From assembly GCA_012728855.1 (NCBI GenBank), contig JAAYEH010000488.1, positions 1-39,424 on the forward strand: a stretch of DNA of 39,424 nucleotides. The letters run 5' to 3'. The DNA is from Rhodopirellula sp. (GTDB lineage: Bacteria > Planctomycetota > Planctomycetia > Pirellulales > Thermoguttaceae). The notes under the pieces were generated by a model. That model made no database searches and was not told the origin of the DNA. It was given only the letters and a program-made list of their open reading frames with translations. Made by a program: the position numbers and the translations under genes. The number at the start of each line of letters is the position of its first letter. The first letter of the stretch is position 1. This document shows positions 18,001 through 23,973 of the stretch, one piece after another.

Positions 18001-18743
18001 GGACGGACGGCACGGCAAGATACCTGGTCATCGCGCTCGAAGTCGGTGACGGGGCGGAGAACGAGGAAGGGATTTCAAAGCCTACGGCTGAACTCGGCGA
18101 ATCACAGGAATCCAGCGCAATTCTCTTGAGGTTGGCACAGCGTGAAACGTCGAAAGAACCGCAAATGACGCCTGCCCGACAGCACACGGAACCTCCGCTA
18201 CAATTCGGCCCCGTGATCGAGCAAGTCATGAAAGCCGTGAGCGAGGGCAGGGGCGGTGGTGGGGTTGATCTGGCCAGTGGCAAAGTGATTGATGTTCCAC
18301 AGGAATTCACGGGTTGGGCGGCCGAAAGACAGGGAGAATGGTGTGAGGAGAAACACGTCGATCTGGTATTCGACTTTGGCATCGGGACCGGGCCTTTTTA
18401 CGGCGGTTCTGGAGTATTGTCGCTGATGGCACCCGAGAGTCTACGACTCGCAAGGTGTTCGGCAGAACTCTGGCAAGGTGTGACATCCGAAAGTATGCAT
18501 GAGGCCATCGCCAAGGCCAAGAGTATATGGCCGATTCGCAAGGAACTCGCGACTATGGTCAAACGGTCTGGTGAGACTCTTTACACGGCAGGTTACCCAA
18601 GTGAGCTGGTGACGTTTGCCTTCCAAACCCACACAGGTGACATCGGCCTGCTCCAGATCCTTGGCTGCACTGAAGCCCCGCTCTCAACAAGAATCCGTTA
18701 CAAACTCGTGCAGCCGGATGAGAAGGCGCCAACGCCTCAATGA
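15048..18743 (+). CDS. Membrane Ser/Thr protein kinase with N-terminal zinc ribbon
   Basis: A 1231-residue Hanks-type kinase. A CPQC...CPGC zinc ribbon (Cys 7, 10, 23, 26) opens the protein. The kinase domain (about 65-325) has G-loop GRGGMG (72-77), VALK with Lys94, HRDIKPEN (185-192), DFG (205-207) and APE (235-237), so all catalytic residues are present. Residues of about 380-840 contain roughly ten or more hydrophobic spans with long loops. A soluble C-terminal region of about 380 residues follows and ends near ETLYTAGYPSELVTFAFQT, recognisable only as a planctomycete-type sensor region. It follows the ECF sigma gene, which is a likely target or partner. This suggests envelope-stress or nutrient signalling, but the ligand is unknown. 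Confidence 0.93.
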   Translation: MSDENLCPQCGAGLPAQSPQGLCPGCLLKWGLESQSGGEETGSQPAAADRPPPTPGEIAAYFPELEILELVGRGGMGVVYKARQKRLDRLVALKILAPKIGQDPAFAERFAREARAMAILSHPHVVAVYDFGQTDGLYYFLMEFVDGVNLRRLLDTGKLAPEEALAIVPQICEALQYAHDHGVVHRDIKPENVLLDKEGRVKIADFGIAKLVGKEAKDLTLTGAGQIIGTPQYMAPEQIEHPLQVDHRADIYSLGVVFYQMLTGELPMGRFAPPSKKVQIDVRLDEIVLRALEKEPERRYQQASDIKTHIETLSSPMTSGAGERLSADRSAGTYESGSSAAPTNWLAWLAQATFRSPEVVAIYNHMTVAERREQATRQGVVGVVLFALLVAPGFVSLASTIAGVFVFVAAVAALSILVGQWRKLLKQHLCSTAWSREQGLTPDRLRLTILDPPLRTGQPHARKQAGPSAPARAGADVASDEVQRNVRGPAIGVLVIGILNWLIAVPLCLTFLWWGGSYSPHPLPSGRKVASELDPASVFWASSSTLMMICLLAILVISSLMIFAALKMKRLQAYWLAVAASILAIIISPGNLIGLPIGIWSLVVLGQREVRAAFARHRARPAGTPEAGDSEGVFGAPQVAVQRLSKTALAGSIWAGPFFLVIVVSLCVITLWMTLSLSLLFPLLSPFLLLLLAAPIGVTILGYVALKQIRRSAGLLYGLELAVFDLLAFPLLALDAVIAGFGIFAARALIGGLGGAATLFFIVVACVVVDVLVVRWGWRAVNRRRAGALPVERPKRGGLKTKLSVAAPVLMFCLGVFGFAFLLWSVTERIENARARIHTRIFEADAKLVDELVLRPTRQPAHSHDSALEIPSRDPQTAQVNAAVFARLLADGANPPGLLDDQTREGNWWPKQATSSHYFRRGKIAGDGYVDGFLGIWRQKDVRQLWAEFNGLHGMNSELRVVKVVWEGKVPPPEAARAFFIPFSRTDGTARYLVIALEVGDGAENEEGISKPTAELGESQESSAILLRLAQRETSKEPQMTPARQHTEPPLQFGPVIEQVMKAVSEGRGGGGVDLASGKVIDVPQEFTGWAAERQGEWCEEKHVDLVFDFGIGTGPFYGGSGVLSLMAPESLRLARCSAELWQGVTSESMHEAIAKAKSIWPIRKELATMVKRSGETLYTAGYPSELVTFAFQTHTGDIGLLQILGCTEAPLSTRIRYKLVQPDEKAPTPQ

Positions 18744-18745
18744 CC

Positions 18746-18982
18746 TCACCAGAGGCTCATCAGGGCGGCGATTGCTCCCGCCACAGCAAAGGCCACGGTC
18801 ACTCCCAAGAGCCTCCGGCCGAAGACACGCCATCCAGGAGCGCGCCAGGCAAGCACTGCGAGTGTGACGATGCAGCCAATCCCGGAAATGATCGCCATCG
18901 CCAGTGCATTGCCCCAAGCCGTCAACAGGAGCAGCATGACCGTGGCGAACAACACAAGAAGATCGCCGTGCCGTTTCTTCAC
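18746..18982 (-). CDS. Small two-span membrane protein coupled to the anti-sigma gene
   Basis: 78 residues from a GTG at 18982 that overlaps the upstream stop as GTGA. The protein is VKKRHGDLLVLFATVMLLLL, a second span (AMAIISGIGCIVTLAVLAW), a short basic loop, and a third hydrophobic stretch (LLGVTVAFAVAGAIAALM). The ATG of the longer frame (19093) lies inside the neighbouring gene and gives a poor N-terminus. The 4-nt overlap implies translational coupling with the anti-sigma-like gene. No family is recognised. It ends 2 nt past the kinase stop on the opposite strand (convergent). Confidence 0.6.
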   Translation of the reverse strand: MKKRHGDLLVLFATVMLLLLTAWGNALAMAIISGIGCIVTLAVLAWRAPGWRVFGRRLLGVTVAFAVAGAIAALMSLW

Positions 18983-20295
18983 TTCTTGGGTTCCTCTGCT
19001 CGCGTCTTGGGACTGCTTACTGCCTCCGGCACCTTCGGTGCCTCTTCCGCCGAGACTTCTTTGACGCTCAAGTCGGCGTAGATCACGATGCATCGGCCGC
19101 GCAATCTCGGCGGTGTGAGCCAGAGAACGGGCCGGTTCGGCGTGCCGAGCTTCACGTCTTTGCCGGCATAATGCACGGCATCTGGCGGCGCGGCATTGAT
19201 GAAGCCCAAGAAGCCGGCGACGTTCATGCTAACATCTATGCTCAGCTTTCGCACTTCATCTGACGAGCCTTTGCGATTCTCCAGCAACGTCGGGGTGGCT
19301 CGCTGGATGATACTGACAACGCCATGCTCGCCTCGCAATTCAGAAGGAAACACACCGCCGTTGCACTCGGCGGCCATTTTTAACGCGCCGGTGAGAAATC
19401 CCCAAGGCTTGGAAGCGTCGATCTGCGCCGTTTGTTGGACGGTGTAGCCGGGTGGTACGTCAACGGAGAACAACGATTCGTCCACGGGCACGTTGAACGT
19501 GAAATCCGTCAATAGGGTGCTGCTTTTGGGGTCCGCGAAATTGTATTCGGCGCGGATGGGCAACAGCGTTTTCGGGTCCGCCCAAATCTTGACTTCCATC
19601 GACCCCAGTTGGATGCGAAAGCCTTCGGCCGCGCGGTCGTCGATTGTCTGGAGACCGAGCCGGTCCACCTTTCCCTCCTTGCCACTTTGAGCTTTCGCAA
19701 CGAGTTCTCGCAAGCCCTGGAATGTCCTGCCAAAAGGATTATCCTTGGCGGGGAAATTCTTGAGGTTGATGACCGTGGCTGTCTTCGTCGCTGGAACAAG
19801 TGTGATCACCTTGTCCTTCTGCCCATCAACAATGCTAATAGCTGCCGACGCTGCCCCATCTGCCGTCGTCTCTGTCCGTTCGTGGGATGGTGCCAAGAAC
19901 ATCGCATTCGTACTGAACGTGACGGTCTTCTTCTCAGGTACCTCGATCTCGACTACCGAAGTGGTCTTCCATGTTGCGCTATGCACGTTGTTCAAGGCTT
20001 CGGCCACATCGGCAAACGCCACTGCGACGCCCGTCCCGGGCACAAGCCACGAGGCCAGCCCAGCCAAGACGATCAAGACGCTGGCGGCCACAGCGATTTT
20101 GGTTATCGGTCTCATATTCTTGACCCTTTGCATGAACGTGACAGGATAAGGCCGGTCGGCGACCTGTCGGAGAACGGCCACCAATTGGGCAATTTGCTCC
20201 GGCGGCACATCGCCGGGGATGGGATCGCGGAGCACGGCGTCTACGGCACGTTCCACCAAGTCATCGTGATGGAAATCTTTGCGGTTTTCCATCAT
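18979..20295 (-). CDS. Anti-sigma-like membrane protein with a LolA-type periplasmic domain
   Basis: 438 residues. The cytoplasmic N-terminus (1-62) has a DDLVERAVDAVLRD helix suited to sigma binding. A span lies at about 66-88 (IAVAASVLIVLAGLASWLV). The outer region resembles LolA/outer-membrane lipoprotein-sorting folds: FADVAEALNNVHSATW, then VDRLGLQTIDDRAAEGFRI, then IWADPKTLLPIRAEY. Its ATG at 20295 overlaps the sigma factor stop by 4 nt (ATGA), the classic arrangement of an ECF factor and its regulator. Planctomycete sigma operons frequently carry this type of protein. The anti-sigma function is inferred from position and topology. Confidence 0.78.
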   Translation of the reverse strand: MMENRKDFHHDDLVERAVDAVLRDPIPGDVPPEQIAQLVAVLRQVADRPYPVTFMQRVKNMRPITKIAVAASVLIVLAGLASWLVPGTGVAVAFADVAEALNNVHSATWKTTSVVEIEVPEKKTVTFSTNAMFLAPSHERTETTADGAASAAISIVDGQKDKVITLVPATKTATVINLKNFPAKDNPFGRTFQGLRELVAKAQSGKEGKVDRLGLQTIDDRAAEGFRIQLGSMEVKIWADPKTLLPIRAEYNFADPKSSTLLTDFTFNVPVDESLFSVDVPPGYTVQQTAQIDASKPWGFLTGALKMAAECNGGVFPSELRGEHGVVSIIQRATPTLLENRKGSSDEVRKLSIDVSMNVAGFLGFINAAPPDAVHYAGKDVKLGTPNRPVLWLTPPRLRGRCIVIYADLSVKEVSAEEAPKVPEAVSSPKTRAEEPKK

Positions 20296-20819
20296 CGTGT
20301 CCTCTCATCTTCTTCCGTCGCGACGCTGAACGTCTCCAAGAGCCGCTGGAGACGCCCGCGAGCACGATACAGTAGCATTCGCGCCGCCGTTGACTTGATG
20401 CCCAACCGCTCGGCAACCTCTTCCGAAGTCATTTGTTCGAAGCAACTCAAGCAGAAAACCTCGGCCTGCCGGCGGGGCAGTTGGCCCACGGCGGCCCGCA
20501 GGTGGTCGGCCAGCTCATTGGCCTCAGCATGGCCGGACGGGCTGGGTTCGCGGCTGACGGCTTCGGCCGGGTCGGCATCGGCGCTGCGACGATCGCGCTG
20601 CCTTGAGCGCGCCCGCAGGAGGTCCAATGCTCGGACGGTGGCCAAGTGCCGCAGCAGTGCAGACCAGTTTCGGACGGGTTCTCGCCGGTCGATCTTGACC
20701 GCCTCCAGGAACGTCTCCTGGACGCAATCCCATGCGTCGGCATGGTTTCCGACGAGGCGGTAGACCGTGCGATGCACGATTCCCACATTCTGGCCTACCA
20801 GCGCTTCCCAGTCGGTCAT
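20292..20819 (-). CDS. ECF RNA polymerase sigma factor
   Basis: 175 residues. Region 2 (about 10-75) holds NHADAWDCVQETFLEAVK, and region 4 (about 110-165) holds LPRRQAEVFCLSCFEQMTSE followed by EVAERLGIKSTAARMLLYRA. Length and layout fit ordinary ECF factors. It is the first gene of a three-gene minus-strand unit, overlapping the anti-sigma-like gene by 4 nt. It differs from the sigma factor at 14130, so the window holds two independent sigma systems side by side, facing each other. Confidence 0.92.
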   Translation of the reverse strand: MTDWEALVGQNVGIVHRTVYRLVGNHADAWDCVQETFLEAVKIDRREPVRNWSALLRHLATVRALDLLRARSRQRDRRSADADPAEAVSREPSPSGHAEANELADHLRAAVGQLPRRQAEVFCLSCFEQMTSEEVAERLGIKSTAARMLLYRARGRLQRLLETFSVATEEDERTR

Positions 20820-20933
20820 GCTCAGGTACTCGTCAAGAACCGGGGCTCAATAGAATAGTCGTTCCAAGTGGCCGCAGTGTAACACGGAATTCTGGATTGA
20901 CCATCCGGGATAGAATCGCGTCGTCGCTGAGGT

Positions 20934-21668
20934 GCCGACACCGGCAGCATTACGGTGGCCAACCGCCGGGGCTTGAAGATCGGTGAGAAGTGGACGATCG
21001 GAGATGTGTCGGTGACCATTGCCGGCATCTTCGCCGCCCGGTCGGCGGCGGAGGAAAACCTCATCTACAAGCGGCTTGATTTCCCGCAGCGAACACCGGG
21101 CTTCGACGCCGTGGGCAGCGTTACTCAACTGGAGGTTGTTCTCGAGGAGGCCGCCGACGCAGAGGCGGTTTGCCGGGCGATCGACCAACGGTTCCGCGGC
21201 GGCCCGGTCCCGACCGACACCCGCCCACAAGGCGCGTTCCAAGCGAGCACTCTGGCCGACCTGGCGGAGATGCTTCGCATGGTCCGATACCTCGGCTACG
21301 CCTGCGTCGGGCTGGTGCTGGCCCTGGTGGCGGCTACCACGGTGATGACGGTGCAGGATCGGATCGGCGAGCATGCCCTGCTTCAGACGCTAGGGTTCTC
21401 GCCGCCGCGGATCTTCGGGCTGGTGTTGGCGGAGAGCACCCTGATGAGTGCAGTGGGCGGCTTGCTCGGGGGCAGCCTGGCCGTGGCGCTGCTCGGGCCG
21501 ACGGGACTTGCCCTGAGCGCGGAGGCGGTGACGGTGGCCATTCGGCCGTCGCTGGATGTGACTCTGACCGGACTTGGCGTTGCCCTGCCCGCAGGTGTCC
21601 TGGCCGGGCTCTTTCCCGCCTGGCGTGCGGCCGCCGCCGAGATCGTTGGTTCGCTGCGCGAAATGTAG
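20934..21668 (+). pseudogene. Relic of a duplicated ABC ATPase-permease pair with an internal deletion
   Basis: Bases 20934-20960 match codons 59-67 of the ATPase at 11514-11540 with 2 differences. From 20961 the sequence continues as codon 146 onward of the permease (12470-13177). The junction lies in ACGGTGGCC, present as ACGGTGGCC in the ATPase and ACGGTCGCC in the permease. The equivalent of 11541-12469 (929 bp) is missing. The join keeps the frame, but a TGA at 20928-20930 lies just upstream and no ribosome site is seen. An open frame from GTG at 20955 (237 aa) keeps three membrane spans and the coupling loop, at about nine residues in ten identical. A functional remnant cannot be excluded, but a pseudogene is most likely. 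Confidence 0.85.
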
Positions 21669-21782
21669 GCCAAAACCGGACGATCCCGGCTTGCCTTGAC
21701 TACGGCTCTCCGGTCGATCTCGTTTTGCACATCGTGCATCCGAGTTCGGGTAGGCGTCGATTCCACCACCTCCCCCGCGCCG

Positions 21783-23207
21783 TTACAACGTCCAGCCCTT
21801 TCGATACTCCCGCTGGAGAAGCTTGTTGGCCTCTTCATCGTTGGTGATTTTGCAGTTGGCGCCGTCCCACTCGAGGGTCTTGCCGGTCCGCAGCGCGATG
21901 TTGCCCAACAGGCAGGCTTCGGTGAGCAGGCCGGAATGGGCGACGAAGTCCGAGCCGGCAGGCTTTCCACCGCGGCAGGCGTCGACAAATTCTTTGTCGT
22001 GGCCCGGTGACCGGGGAAGAACCTCCGGCGGCAGACCGTACTGCCGCATCTTGGCTTCCGGTACGAGCCGGTGGCCCATCAGTACGCCGGACTCGCCAAT
22101 CATGATATCGCCCGACGGGCTTCTCCCCTCTTCGAGTCCCTTGGGCCGGGGCGGTTGCGCTCCACCGCTGAGCCAATGCAGTTTGACCGGCGGCATGTCG
22201 CCGCGGGCGGGGAATTCGAAGTGGAGGTTGAATACGCGCGGGTAGATCTCCGGATTGACCGCATCGCATTCGGCCTCGATCTTCGTCGGGCTGCCCAGCT
22301 TGAGCGCCTTGAAGATCGTCGAGAGCTTGTGGCAGCCCAAATCGCCAATTTGCCCCGTACCGAAGTCCCACCAGTCGCGCCATCGCCACGGATGGTAGCA
22401 GGGGTGGTAGGGCCGCGCCGGCGCCGGACCGAGCCAGAGATCCCAATCCAGGCCGTCCGGGACGGGCGGAGTATCCTGCGGACGCCCCGGACCCGCGGGC
22501 GGATCCCAGAACCCGCGTCCCCAAGGCACGTACACTTCATGGACGGGACCGATCGCGCCGTCAAGGATGTACTCCTGGATGATTCTCGCCGTGTTGTCCG
22601 CTTGCCCCTGATTGCCCAGTTGGGTCGCAACTTTGGCTTTCCGGGCCGCCTCGGTCACCTGCCGGGCTTCATAGACGGAGTAGGTAAGCGGCTTTTCGCA
22701 GTAGACGTGTTTGCCCTTTCTGATGGCGGCCATGGTGATGACGGCGTGGGAGAAATCCGGTGTGGCGACCATGACGGCGTCGACGTCTTCCTTGTCCAGC
22801 AGTTCGCGGTAGTCGGCGTAGGAGTTGCAGCCTTGATACTTGCCCCTGCCCTTTTGCTCGGCGTAGCGTGCTTCGATGGCTCGCCGGGCGGGTTCGCGGC
22901 CGGCGAGTCGTGTGTCCTTGCCCTGGCCCCAGTTCCACGACATATAACGGTCGCCCTCGCGGCAGACGTCGCAGACGGCCGCGATCTGGATCTCGGGAAA
23001 GTCAACGAAGCGGAGCATGTTTTGGATGCCTTGCCCGCCGACGCCGATGCCGGCGAGGGTTGTCTTTTCGCTCGGCGCGACGTGTCCTTCGCCCCCCAAT
23101 ACATGGCGCGGAACGATGGAGAATGCCGTTGCCGCGGCCATGCCGCCCAGGAAGCGGCGGCGCGAGAGTCTGGATGCATTCGGAATACGACATGGGGATT
23201 TCTTCAT
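21783..23207 (-). CDS. Tat-exported Gfo/Idh/MocA family oxidoreductase
   Basis: 474 residues. Twin-arginine signal LSRRRFLGGMAAATAFSIV (14-32), Rossmann motif AGIGVGGQG (52-60) and EKP (171-173) are present. The C-domain has YHPCYHPWRWRDWWDFGTGQ and IGDLGCHKLSTIFKALKLG, typical of the bacterial secreted dehydrogenase subgroup common in planctomycetes. The ATG at 23207 has GAGGAAG upstream. The longer frame's lead is unlikely. Its stop lies about 115 nt beyond the relic permease, on the opposite strand. Confidence 0.92.
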   Translation of the reverse strand: MKKSPCRIPNASRLSRRRFLGGMAAATAFSIVPRHVLGGEGHVAPSEKTTLAGIGVGGQGIQNMLRFVDFPEIQIAAVCDVCREGDRYMSWNWGQGKDTRLAGREPARRAIEARYAEQKGRGKYQGCNSYADYRELLDKEDVDAVMVATPDFSHAVITMAAIRKGKHVYCEKPLTYSVYEARQVTEAARKAKVATQLGNQGQADNTARIIQEYILDGAIGPVHEVYVPWGRGFWDPPAGPGRPQDTPPVPDGLDWDLWLGPAPARPYHPCYHPWRWRDWWDFGTGQIGDLGCHKLSTIFKALKLGSPTKIEAECDAVNPEIYPRVFNLHFEFPARGDMPPVKLHWLSGGAQPPRPKGLEEGRSPSGDIMIGESGVLMGHRLVPEAKMRQYGLPPEVLPRSPGHDKEFVDACRGGKPAGSDFVAHSGLLTEACLLGNIALRTGKTLEWDGANCKITNDEEANKLLQREYRKGWTL

Positions 23208-23451
23208 TTCTGCTTCCTCACCAGTAATAGCGAAACGGCCGTGGCCGGACAGATTATACGACTCTCGGCGGAAAGACGCGACGGTTCGCTTGTTCGTCCG
23301 CAGCGTCCATGATAACATCCGTGCCCGGCCGATTCCATTGATCTACCCGATTGTGGCGGGAACTTCCATGCGGCGACGACGGTGGCAGTTGCTTCAGCGT
23401 TTCGATGCTTCCCGTAACCGCCAAACGCGAGTAACTCAGACTGTAAACGGA

Positions 23452-23538
23452 GTTGAAAAGGGGACTGGCTCCGAGTGTGGTTTTGGCCCGGAACTGCCGA
23501 GGAAACGCTTACCGCTCGGTGCCTGTCCCCTTTTCAAC
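23452..23538. repeat. REP-like palindrome A (GGGGACTGGCTC / GGTGCCTGTCCCC)
   Basis: Left arm 23452-23475 and right arm 23515-23538 are complementary at 22 of 24 positions. The two mismatches are T facing T within GGGGACTGGCTCC versus the complement of GGTGCCTGTCCCC. The interior is 39 nt. The same asymmetry recurs in palindromes B and C. Confidence 0.85.
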
Positions 23539-23557
23539 GGGCCATCGAGTTGGTCCG

Positions 23558-23644
23558 CCCGGGAAAGGGGATAGGCACCGTCGCGGCAACCTTCAGCCTC
23601 GCGGAAAATCTCCATTTGCGACGGAGCCAGTCCCCTTTCCCGGG
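23558..23644. repeat. REP-like palindrome B, reversed orientation
   Basis: Left arm 23558-23584 and right arm 23618-23644 pair at 24 of 27 positions. The left arm carries GGGGATAGGCACCG and the right arm GGAGCCAGTCCCC, so it is the same core as palindrome A in the opposite orientation. The inner stem (CCGTCGC/GCGACGG) differs from that of A yet still pairs. It begins 19 nt after A ends. Confidence 0.85.
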
Positions 23645-23737
23645 CTGCCGTACTTACAGTTTGAGGAGTAAGATATATCCGTGGTCTGGTGGCTGTAGGA
23701 ATGATTGACAACGGCCCGATGCGAAGGAACGACTGAG

Positions 23738-23851
23738 ATGACTGGAAAAACACGACAAGCGGCCCGCAAACCGGCGACCAAGTTCGCCCATCTGCGGAAG
23801 AAAATGGAAAAGGCCCGACCGGTGACGAAGATCAGCAAGAAGAAAAAGTGA
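23738..23851 (+). CDS. Small, highly basic protein
   Basis: 37 residues, starting MTGKTRQAARKPATKFAH and ending in a lysine run (KISKKKK). About 40 percent of residues are Lys or Arg. The ATG has AAGGA at 23724-23728, 9 nt upstream, which is a good ribosome site. No family is recognised. Such proteins may bind nucleic acid or ribosomes, but this is only suggested by charge. It lies about 120 nt upstream of the beta-helix gene on the same strand. Confidence 0.45.
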   Translation: MTGKTRQAARKPATKFAHLRKKMEKARPVTKISKKKK

Positions 23852-23973
23852 TGTCACTATGGGAAGAAAGGGTTAAGGCGAACTCGATTCTATTAACGGG
23901 AGTCGCCCTGTGGTAGAATGCCCGCTGGCTTGACTTCCCTGTCCTGACTACCCGGATCGAACGGTGACAAACG

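Larger units (their letters stand above)
23208..23737. other. Intergenic region with two tandem REP-like palindromes
   Basis: This is the space between the oxidoreductase (minus) and a short plus-strand gene. It contains the palindromes at 23452-23538 and 23558-23644. A tiny frame, MIDNGPMRRND (23701-23736), sits just before the small basic gene and shares the TGA/ATG junction zone; it may be a leader or chance. No other gene was seen. Confidence 0.55.

Noticed and set aside
20955..21668. The relic permease as a functional gene
   Set aside because: It lacks its first 145 residues, including the first span and most of the periplasmic domain. A stop lies just upstream and there is no ribosome site.
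22071..23312. A 413-codon plus-strand frame opposite the oxidoreductase at 21783
   Set aside because: It is antisense to a gene with clear Rossmann and EKP motifs, and no homology was recognised.
23452..23644. Two adjacent palindromes considered as a CRISPR array
   Set aside because: There are only two units, the palindromes differ in inner sequence and orientation, no regular spacer length is seen and no cas gene is nearby.
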